Shown: piece after piece, positions 7,875 through 15,295 of the stretch
Layout of the letters: every line of letters begins with the position of its first letter
How positions within the stretch are numbered: the stretch's first letter is position 1
DNA from: UBA8106 sp913052135
Lineage (GTDB): Bacteria > Acidobacteriota > Vicinamibacteria > Vicinamibacterales > UBA823
Length of the DNA stretch: 64,000 nucleotides
Direction of reading: 5' to 3'
Assembly (NCBI GenBank): GCA_913052135.1
Contig: CAJXDY010000007.1
Location: forward strand, 6,549 to 70,548
The notes under the pieces: model-generated
Seen by the model: only the letters and a program-made list of their open reading frames with translations
Databases searched by the model: none
What the model was told of the DNA's origin: nothing
Position numbers and translations under genes: made by a program

Positions 7875-9293
7875 ATGATGACCGGAACACTTTCTTCTGC
7901 TGGCAATCGGAAGACACAATGGGGGATTGGTCTTGCCATCGCGGCAGTTGTCGTGGTGCTCAACCTGCCAACGCCCGATACGTTACCGGCAGAAGGGCAC
8001 CGACTCGCGGCGATTTTCCTCGCCGCTATTATTCTTTGGGCTACCGAAGCCATCCCCATTGCAGTAACGGCACTGCTCGTTATTACGCTCCAGCCTATCT
8101 TCGGAGTGACTGACCTTCACGGCGCATTTGCTGGTTTTGTGAGCCCAGTGTTTTTCTTTGTGTTGGCAATGTTCTGTATTGCGGCAGCGGTCACGAACGC
8201 GGGCGTGGACCGACGGTTTGCCTTCTGGCTTCTTGGCCACGCAGGTGCTGACAGTCGTCGTGTCGTGATTGCTCTCATGGTTGGCACTGCTGCTACCTCC
8301 GCGTTTATCTCAGATGTACCAGCGTGCGCAATCTTCATGAGTATTGGCTTAGGTGTGCTGACACGGCTCAATCTTGAACCAGGATCATCATCACTTGGCA
8401 AGGCGATCATGATGGGTATTCCAATTGCGTCACTCATTGGAGGTGTGGCAACCCCCGCAGGTAGTTCGGTCAATATTCTGGGTATTCACTTGATCGAAGA
8501 AACGGTCAATGTGCACATTTCGTTCGTTGAGTGGATGGCGATTGGCATACCGATGGTGCTAGTCCTCGTACCAGTTGCCTGCTGTGCGATTTTGTGGAGC
8601 TACCCTCCAGAAGTGAAAACGGTCGGTGACGTCGCCGAACTGTCGCAGGAACGTGCGGCACTTGGCCCGATTACGCTAGCCGAGAAAAAAACAATCGCAT
8701 TACTAGGAACGATGATGGTGTTATGGATTGCTGGTAGTTGGATTGAAATTTTTGACGTGCTGATCGTTGCCCTCTGCGGCGCAATCGTAATGTTTCTGCC
8801 AGGCGTACAATTGCTGACTTGGAAGCAGGCAGATCGCTCCATCGGTTGGGACACACTGTTGATGATAGGTGGGGTAACATCCCTTGGCAGTGCGTCGCTT
8901 CAGGCAGGACTCGCTAATTGGTTGGTTGATTTGACCCTTAGGGGCGTTGCGGACTGGTCTATTGTCTTAGCCCTTGTTGCTATCAGTGCGTTTACCGTTG
9001 TGGTGCACCTTGCGCTTCCCATCGGCCCAGTGGTAAATGCCGTGGTCATTCCGCCAATCGCCTTGCTTGCTGTCTCAGCGGGGGTAAACCCGGCGCTATA
9101 CGCTCTACCAGTCGCGTTTACCGCTTCTTGTGCGTTCTTGTTACCGTTGGATGCCGTATGCCTAATAACCTATTCCAAGGGTTACTACCGGATGCACGAC
9201 ATGCTTACACCGGGCGTTCTAATCGGTTCAGCTTGGGTCGTTTGGATGACGATTTTGATGTTAACCATTGGTGGACTGCTGGGTTTCGTTTAA
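7875..9293 (+). CDS. DASS/SLC13 family sodium:anion symporter
   Basis: 472 residues with about 12 hydrophobic segments, the length and pattern of divalent-anion:Na+ symporters (DASS), which import di- and tricarboxylates or sulfate into the cytoplasm. Family features are ILWATEAIPIAVTALLV, TSAFISDVPACAIFMSIG (scaffold and hairpin region), GGVATPAGSSVNILG (first substrate/sodium-binding hairpin) and the C-terminal FLLPLDAVCLITYSKGYY (second binding hairpin). ATG at 7875 with AAAGGTG upstream; a second in-frame ATG follows directly. Placed 36 bases behind the LigJ-type gene, it probably imports the carboxylate handled by the hydratase and RraA enzymes. Transported substrate is inferred. Confidence 0.88.
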   Translation: MMTGTLSSAGNRKTQWGIGLAIAAVVVVLNLPTPDTLPAEGHRLAAIFLAAIILWATEAIPIAVTALLVITLQPIFGVTDLHGAFAGFVSPVFFFVLAMFCIAAAVTNAGVDRRFAFWLLGHAGADSRRVVIALMVGTAATSAFISDVPACAIFMSIGLGVLTRLNLEPGSSSLGKAIMMGIPIASLIGGVATPAGSSVNILGIHLIEETVNVHISFVEWMAIGIPMVLVLVPVACCAILWSYPPEVKTVGDVAELSQERAALGPITLAEKKTIALLGTMMVLWIAGSWIEIFDVLIVALCGAIVMFLPGVQLLTWKQADRSIGWDTLLMIGGVTSLGSASLQAGLANWLVDLTLRGVADWSIVLALVAISAFTVVVHLALPIGPVVNAVVIPPIALLAVSAGVNPALYALPVAFTASCAFLLPLDAVCLITYSKGYYRMHDMLTPGVLIGSAWVVWMTILMLTIGGLLGFV

Positions 9294-9315
9294 TACAATT
9301 CAGAGGGGGCGTTCC

Positions 9316-10431
9316 CTACCATTCTTCAGCGATTAGTTGAATAAGGTCACTTAGTACGACGAGGTCATGGAGATCAATCAGTTCTATCGGTGAATGGGAG
9401 TATCGCAGTGGCCAACCGATGGGCATATGAGGTATGCCCCAGTCGCGAAAGCCGGTGCCGTCGGTCCCCCCATTCGTCGCACCCAGTTGGAGTGGAAGGT
9501 TGTGCCCATCGGCGAGCTCGAGTAATCCATCGATGATCACTCGGGGAGTGACCGAACTGCTATCCAGGCCACGTGCGACTGGTCCTTGACCCAATGGCGT
9601 GAACGCGAAATTCTGACGATCAACCGGAGCAGCCGACGACACAAACGTATCAACTGCATGCACACGAGCCGGTGTGAACCCCAGTTCGTCTGCAACTGCA
9701 GTGGCTCCTACCAGTCCGACTTCCTCTTCCGTCGACCAAATGAAGATGACCTCGTGATCCAGCGCGTTAAGATCCAGCGACTGGAGCGCTACTAATTGGG
9801 CGGTCGAACCCGCGCGGTCGTCGAAGGAACGTGCAGTGGCCCGTGTGCCCGCCAGACGAACAAATTCCTTTGGATTGGTAACTGTGTCACCGAGACGAAC
9901 TCCCAGCGCCTCGGTAGCCGCACGGGATGACATTCCCACACTGACACGGAAACCGGTCGGCGGTCGACGCGTCGGCGTCACCTGATGTTCATCGCGTGGC
10001 ATAAAGATTCCAGGCACCCGAGTCTCAGCCGTATGCACAAATGCTGGTGTGGCCTCCCATAGATGTGGATAAAAACCACCTCGCTGCCTGATTTGCAACG
10101 ACCCATCGTCGAGAAGCTCGGTCACTTGAAACCCGACTTCATCCATGTGCGCAATAAAGACGACCACCGGGTCACCCTGCCCAGCTCTTACCCACAGATT
10201 CCCGGATTCGTCGACTCGCGGCTTCGCCCAAGCGGGTAGGTGTCGCTCTACGACAGCACGCACACGCTGCTCATCTCCTGACACACCATAAGTTTCAATC
10301 AATTCCTCAAGGAGTCCTGCGACTGCCTCAACTCGACTCGAATCAACTTGCGCAGAGGCAGGCAATGTTGTCGTAAATAGGACGACCATGCTCACTAGGC
10401 TACGAATGACTGCGCCACATTTAAGAGTCAT
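9316..10431 (-). CDS. M42 family aminopeptidase, exported
   Basis: 371 residues with a signal peptide (cleavage near PASAQ, residue 28). M42 enzymes are di-metal aminopeptidases, often of dodecameric TET form. All expected motifs are present: AHMDEVGF (His95, Asp97), SFDDRAG (Asp205), STEEEVGL (catalytic Glu235/236), HAVDTFVSS (Asp261) and YSHSPIE (His346). An exported M42 suggests peptide trimming in the periplasm or outside the cell. Its start overlaps the stop of the neighbouring M42-like gene by four bases, so the two are co-translated. Confidence 0.9.
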   Translation of the reverse strand: MTLKCGAVIRSLVSMVVLFTTTLPASAQVDSSRVEAVAGLLEELIETYGVSGDEQRVRAVVERHLPAWAKPRVDESGNLWVRAGQGDPVVVFIAHMDEVGFQVTELLDDGSLQIRQRGGFYPHLWEATPAFVHTAETRVPGIFMPRDEHQVTPTRRPPTGFRVSVGMSSRAATEALGVRLGDTVTNPKEFVRLAGTRATARSFDDRAGSTAQLVALQSLDLNALDHEVIFIWSTEEEVGLVGATAVADELGFTPARVHAVDTFVSSAAPVDRQNFAFTPLGQGPVARGLDSSSVTPRVIIDGLLELADGHNLPLQLGATNGGTDGTGFRDWGIPHMPIGWPLRYSHSPIELIDLHDLVVLSDLIQLIAEEW

Positions 10432-11348
10432 GGGTGTTTCTTGATTCCTGTACTGATCTGAGTAGTGAGTGTTTCCACTTCTTCCAGATTGATGGTCTCA
10501 ACAGCGGTCTCACTAAATTGAACAGGTACATCCGAGTGCTTGATGGCACCGAATCCCTCATCAATAATTCGCTCGGGTGGGTCATAGTTGATAAACCAGG
10601 TCGAGGCGAAGGGACCCAGTTGGCGGGACACGACCCGCAATCCCGCATGACGAAGTTGGCTTTCAACCACGAACGCAATCACAACGGTACCGTCGACGTC
10701 CGGTTGATCAAGATAGGTTCGCGCCAAAGCTGCGCACCCAGCGCGACGACCAGCTTCTGGACCCGCCAGTAAATTTTTACCATACCGATGGGGACGTTTA
10801 GCCAGGGCTACCGCATCCAGAAGTCGAATGCCAAGCTGCTGCACCTCCTTTGCGGAGTCCACACCGATGTCGACATAAGCGTCGTCTACGTCAAAGGGTC
10901 TGTCTGGCATCGAGGAGCGGCCACGTCCTAGATGGGTGGACGGAATCGAAACGACACCCGGTGTTGTTTTAGCGGCACCCCAAACAGTCACTCGATGTCC
11001 TTCCAAGCCTTGGTCGAATAGATTCGGTTTGCCTACTCCAACGCGTCGTAGGCGAAGATAACCGTCGTCCGTGATACGTCCTACGACATAACCGACTTCA
11101 TCGAGTGGACAAACTAGCAATCTAACGGGTGTGCCGGTACCGAGCACCCCAACGACATTACCTGCTCGATCTAATGTCGTGCCCGGGAGCATTGCCAGAA
11201 GTTGTTCGGCTGCCGTTTGCTCGTACCCGGTCACAGCAGTCATCTCGATGAATTGTTCAGACAAAGTTGCCGCCGTTTGGGCGGCCAGCGGATACGGCGC
11301 CGAAAGTAATGTCGCGATGAGCGCGGAGCGCAATAACTGATAGCTCAT
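10428..11348 (-). CDS. M42-like protein without metal ligands (probable pseudoenzyme), exported
   Basis: 306 residues with a signal peptide (PLAAQT). It aligns with the adjacent M42 aminopeptidase over the whole fold, but the catalytic positions are lost. AHMDEVG is CPLDEVG (His to Pro81), SFDDRAG is replaced around GPEAGRRAG (both Asp lost), and STEEEVGL by SQLRHAGL (both Glu lost). The C-terminal YSH histidine is absent. Asp256 in FINYDPP is the only obvious survivor besides Asp83-Glu84. The frame is intact with normal codon use, so this is a maintained gene rather than decay. A partner or regulatory subunit of the downstream active enzyme is the leading idea, since they overlap by four bases. 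Confidence 0.8.
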   Translation of the reverse strand: MSYQLLRSALIATLLSAPYPLAAQTAATLSEQFIEMTAVTGYEQTAAEQLLAMLPGTTLDRAGNVVGVLGTGTPVRLLVCPLDEVGYVVGRITDDGYLRLRRVGVGKPNLFDQGLEGHRVTVWGAAKTTPGVVSIPSTHLGRGRSSMPDRPFDVDDAYVDIGVDSAKEVQQLGIRLLDAVALAKRPHRYGKNLLAGPEAGRRAGCAALARTYLDQPDVDGTVVIAFVVESQLRHAGLRVVSRQLGPFASTWFINYDPPERIIDEGFGAIKHSDVPVQFSETAVETINLEEVETLTTQISTGIKKHP

Positions 11349-11440
11349 GTTCAGCAGAGGATATCAGGGTCTCTGGCGGTTGGCGATGAGGCCCGTCGCA
11401 CGGCAGGTTATCCTTCAGTCGCCTGCCTGATGGATGCACG

Positions 11441-11941
11441 CTACATCAGCGCCCGCCGGACCAATATCTGTGCCTGATGTCGTCTATGTGCCAAGTGTTG
11501 ATACTTCGTCACCTCGGGAGGGTGTGTGTCTCCAGAGTGCCTGCTCAGGGCATCAGTCGGTCTTTGTAACATCGCAAGTGCCCGACGTTGCTTAATCATT
11601 CTTTTGCGTTCCATTTGATGGTGATAACAGGGGAAGCACAGCAGGTGAAACAACGAAGACCTGTTTCGTGATACCCGGTCGACCATCACCTGTCGGTCTT
11701 GGCAAATACAGCACATGGTTTCATGCTGAAGATTGACCGGAGTCGACGGTAAACGGTCTGACGGACCGACACCACGGTAAGCGAACTCAAGTTGTTTGCC
11801 TACCGAAGTGGATTCGTGACTCATCCTCAACTTTGGAGTGCAGATTCGTGAACTATTTAACTGACGAGCCTTTACTAATCCGACGGCTGCCTTTGATACA
11901 CCATGAGGTGTCACGACTTGTTGTTCAGAATTTTGAATCAT
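11441..11941 (-). CDS. Small zinc-ribbon-like protein of unknown function
   Basis: 166 residues from ATG at 11941, chosen because AAGGAAGGAG lies eight bases upstream; a GTG at 11968 would add nine residues but place that ribosome-binding site inside the gene. Two Cys pairs, CCIC and CFPC, are separated by about 26 residues (MCCICQDRQV ... LLCFPCYHHQ), suggesting one four-Cys zinc site. They are followed by a basic helix (MERKRMIKQRR). The rest is basic and of low complexity. No function is recognised. It is divergent from htpG, whose upstream region it shares. Confidence 0.6.
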   Translation of the reverse strand: MIQNSEQQVVTPHGVSKAAVGLVKARQLNSSRICTPKLRMSHESTSVGKQLEFAYRGVGPSDRLPSTPVNLQHETMCCICQDRQVMVDRVSRNRSSLFHLLCFPCYHHQMERKRMIKQRRALAMLQRPTDALSRHSGDTHPPEVTKYQHLAHRRHQAQILVRRALM

Positions 11942-12129
11942 TCGACATACTCCTTCCTTGTTGGACACAACTGTACTGATGAGGAGTGACAGGAAAGGTC
12001 ACGCACGGCACAAAATAAAAAAGTTTCTTGATATTTTTATATGCGGCGTCAGATGCTCCGATCGCTTGGAGTCCGGACACGCTACAATTAAGGGCTTGTG
12101 TCTCGACAAGAGGCAGTTAGGAGTGAGAG

Positions 12130-14070
12130 ATGAACGCGGAAGTGGAAACACATCAATTTCAAGCCGAAACGAAGCAGTTGCTCGACATAGTGATCAACTC
12201 GCTGTACTCCCACAAGGAGATCTTTTTACGGGAACTTATCTCGAATGCTTCAGATGCTCTTGACCGCGTTCGGTTCGAATCACTTACCGATCCAAAGATT
12301 TTGGATCCAGCTGAAACTCTTGAAATTCGACTAGAAACTGACGTTAATGCCCGCACCCTGACGGTGTTGGACAATGGCATCGGTATGAGCCGGGATGAGG
12401 TGGTGTCTCACATTGGCACTATTGCCAAGTCGGGAACCCGGGAACTTGTGGACACACTCAAGGATCGTAAGTCGGGCGAGGCGGTTGCTGACCTAATTGG
12501 CCAGTTCGGCGTCGGTTTCTACTCTGTGTTTATGGTGGCTGACAAAGTAACGCTCGTAACACGTCGTGCAGGAGCTTCGATTGCTACCCGCTGGACTTCC
12601 ACGGGCGACGGGACGTACGAACTCGCAGAGGACACTCGCTTCACTCGTGGCACCACGATTACGCTTCATCTTAAGGCAGTTGACGTGGAGAACGGCTTGG
12701 ATGACTTTACGGAGTTCGGTGTGCTGCGTTCACTAGTAATGCGGTATTCAAACTTTGTCAGCTACCCCATCAAAGCAGAAGAAACTCGTCAGGAACCTGT
12801 TGATGAGTCGACGAAAGAAACGACGCACGCGGTTACTGAAGAGAAGATTCTCAATTCGATGAAGCCGATTTGGACTCGTCCATCCGACGAAGTTTCAAGT
12901 GAGGAATATGCCGAGTTCTATCGTCATATTGCCCACGATTGGCAGGAACCACTGGATCGACTTTTGCTCAAGGCGGAGGGTCGGATTGAGTATCAAGCGC
13001 TGCTGTACCTGCCGGCACAAGCGCCTTTGGATTTGTACTATCGCGATCAGCAGTTTGGTCTACAGCTATACGTGCGACGTGTACTCATCATGGAGCAATG
13101 TCAGCACTTGTTACCGTCATACCTGCGCTTTCTCAAGGGGGTAGTTGATTCAGCAGACCTGCCGTTAAATGTTTCGCGCGAAATGATTCAGCAAGACCGT
13201 CACATCAAGCAAATGCAGAATTGGCTTAGTCGGAAGGTATTGGATCACCTCGGTCAGGTACAGAAGGAAGACGACGAAAAATATCTAAAATTTTGGAACG
13301 AGTTCGGACAGGTGCTTAAGGAAGGCGTTGCCGCAGAAACGGATGTCAAAGACCGTGTTGTACCGTTGTTGCGATTTCAATCGTCACATGACCCGAGTGC
13401 ACTCACCAGTCTTACTGACTATGTTGCGCGGATGAAGACTAGCCAGGACGACATCTATTTTCTCACAGGCGAATCGCGCGCGGTCATTGAGAACTCCCCA
13501 CACCTTGAGGCGTTCCAGGCCAAGGGATATGAAGTGCTGTACCTGGTAGACCCGATTGACGAAATGGTTACTGGATCGGTTCACGAAGTTGAGGGCAAAA
13601 CGCTAAAGTCCGTTGGACAAGGGACAGTTGAACTTGGCAGTGACGAAGAGCGTAAACAGGCTGAGGAGGACCTTGCCGATCGTAAGAAGACCTTCGAGAA
13701 CTTACTGGAATTTCTTCAGAAGAATTTGGGCGACTGGATCAAAGAAGCGCGGTTGTCAACGCGCCTCACGACTTCACCGGCTTGTTTGGTCGGAGGTGAA
13801 GGAGACATGAGTCCACAATTGGAACGGTTACTTCGCCGTGCAAAGGGCGTTGATGGTCAGGCTAAGAATAAAAGGATTCTTGAATTAAATCCCGATCATG
13901 AGATCACGACCAAGTTGCAGGCACGTTTTGCTGGGAACCAGGAAGACCCGGCGCTTGTCGATTATGCTTATCTGCTTCTCGGCTACGCTTTACTGGCCGA
14001 GGGTTCCGAACTCCCCGATCCAGCAAGGTTCAACCGGGCGATTGCCGATCTGATGTCCAATGGGCTTTAG
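12130..14070 (+). CDS. htpG: Molecular chaperone HtpG (Hsp90)
   Basis: 646 residues, a full-length bacterial Hsp90. This cytoplasmic ATP-dependent chaperone remodels client proteins together with DnaK. The N-terminal GHKL ATPase domain shows FLRELISNASDALDR (Glu35, Asn39), LDNGIGM (Asp81-Met86) and GQFGVGFYS (124-132). The middle domain carries the client- and ATP-contact region VSREMIQQDR, and the C-terminal dimerisation domain ends before LADLMSNGL-type sequence. Start ATG at 12130 follows GGAGTGAGAG. A TACAAT hexamer at 12083-12088 may be a -10 element but lacks a well-spaced -35. No CIRCE element was seen. Confidence 0.97.
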   Translation: MNAEVETHQFQAETKQLLDIVINSLYSHKEIFLRELISNASDALDRVRFESLTDPKILDPAETLEIRLETDVNARTLTVLDNGIGMSRDEVVSHIGTIAKSGTRELVDTLKDRKSGEAVADLIGQFGVGFYSVFMVADKVTLVTRRAGASIATRWTSTGDGTYELAEDTRFTRGTTITLHLKAVDVENGLDDFTEFGVLRSLVMRYSNFVSYPIKAEETRQEPVDESTKETTHAVTEEKILNSMKPIWTRPSDEVSSEEYAEFYRHIAHDWQEPLDRLLLKAEGRIEYQALLYLPAQAPLDLYYRDQQFGLQLYVRRVLIMEQCQHLLPSYLRFLKGVVDSADLPLNVSREMIQQDRHIKQMQNWLSRKVLDHLGQVQKEDDEKYLKFWNEFGQVLKEGVAAETDVKDRVVPLLRFQSSHDPSALTSLTDYVARMKTSQDDIYFLTGESRAVIENSPHLEAFQAKGYEVLYLVDPIDEMVTGSVHEVEGKTLKSVGQGTVELGSDEERKQAEEDLADRKKTFENLLEFLQKNLGDWIKEARLSTRLTTSPACLVGGEGDMSPQLERLLRRAKGVDGQAKNKRILELNPDHEITTKLQARFAGNQEDPALVDYAYLLLGYALLAEGSELPDPARFNRAIADLMSNGL

Positions 14071-14130
14071 CGAACTGCCATAACGAAGCCTTGTCAACGC
14101 CCGTTGGGCTTGCTATACCTTCGGCATTCG

Positions 14131-15225
14131 ATGCCCCGCAATGCTGAGGTAATTCGTCAGTGGAATATCCTGCGTGAGATAGAAGCGTCTCATTGGACGA
14201 CGATCAATGAGTTAGCGCGCAAGATGGAGGTGACGACACGCACCATCCGAAGAGACCTCGAAGCGCTTCAGATGGCAGGGTTTCCTCTATTCGATGAACT
14301 GATTGAGGGGAAGCGGCACTGGAAGCTTGATGCTCGTCCATTAAAGCTCCTTGGCAATGTAGGCTTTACGCTGTCTGAACTGTGCGCGCTTTACTTCAGC
14401 CGAACACTCCTTGAGGTTTTGTCTGGCACACCGTTTTCACAGGACCTTCACAATGCTTTTTTGAAGCTTGAAACTGTTCTGACTCCCCGCATGCGACAGT
14501 TCCTCGATCGGTTGCCGACCGTGTTGCAAGCAAAGTCAGAACCAATAAAGAAGAAAATTGTTGACAGCGGCAAACTTGAGGAAACGGTAGCTAAACTCTT
14601 GGATGCTACATTGAGACGACGGCAGACCACAATTTCCTACCACTCCTTCTCAAGTAACCGCACAAAGGAATATCTCGTCGAACCGTACCGCCTCGTCTAT
14701 GCGGAGGGTGGCCTCTATCTCGTTGCGTACGTGCCCGAGTATGCTGAGATGCGGACATTTGCTACTGAGCGGGTCAAGCACTTGTCGCTTTTAGACACGA
14801 CATTTGAACCGACGCAAGGCTTGTCACAGGAATTATTCAGTCACTCCCTTGGTGTTAACCAAGGTAAGCCCGAATCTGTGACGATTGAATTTGCTGACCG
14901 GGTCGCACCGTATGTGCGCGAGCGAGAATGGCATCCTTCTCAACGTATCTCCGAACACCCAGACGGGTCAGTCAGTTTATCGTTGCAAGTCTGTCTCGAC
15001 CGGGCGCTAACTCGTTGGATTCTTGGATTTGGTCCACTAGCACGTGTCGTGTCACCGTCTCATCTTGCCGAACGGATCGTGGGTGAGCTTGAAGGGGCAC
15101 GCGAACGGTATGCGCTCCAAGCCGACCTGGATATAGAAAACAACACTAAAAAACAGGAGAGTTCCGACCACAGTGTTTCGTCGATACCTCATGGACCTGA
15201 CACTTCAAAAGAGGAATGTCCATGA
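14131..15225 (+). CDS. HTH/WYL-domain transcriptional regulator
   Basis: 364 residues from ATG at 14131; a TTG at 14104 is less likely. The N-terminus is a DeoR-like winged helix-turn-helix (WTTINELARKMEVTTRTIRRDLEALQ, residues about 20-45). A WYL ligand-sensing domain (ISYHSFSSNRTKEYLVEPYRLVYAEGGLYLVAY, about 170-205) and a C-terminal WCX-like extension follow. WYL proteins respond to nucleotides or nucleic acids and commonly control stress or defence genes. It lies 60 bases behind htpG and 70 bases ahead of an M14 peptidase gene; its targets are not evident. Confidence 0.85.
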   Translation: MPRNAEVIRQWNILREIEASHWTTINELARKMEVTTRTIRRDLEALQMAGFPLFDELIEGKRHWKLDARPLKLLGNVGFTLSELCALYFSRTLLEVLSGTPFSQDLHNAFLKLETVLTPRMRQFLDRLPTVLQAKSEPIKKKIVDSGKLEETVAKLLDATLRRRQTTISYHSFSSNRTKEYLVEPYRLVYAEGGLYLVAYVPEYAEMRTFATERVKHLSLLDTTFEPTQGLSQELFSHSLGVNQGKPESVTIEFADRVAPYVREREWHPSQRISEHPDGSVSLSLQVCLDRALTRWILGFGPLARVVSPSHLAERIVGELEGARERYALQADLDIENNTKKQESSDHSVSSIPHGPDTSKEECP

Positions 15226-15295
15226 CTGTCAGTTTGGCATTTGTCACCGCCGGCGTAATCCGCGACACTAGTAACACTATTATTGGAGGGCATTC

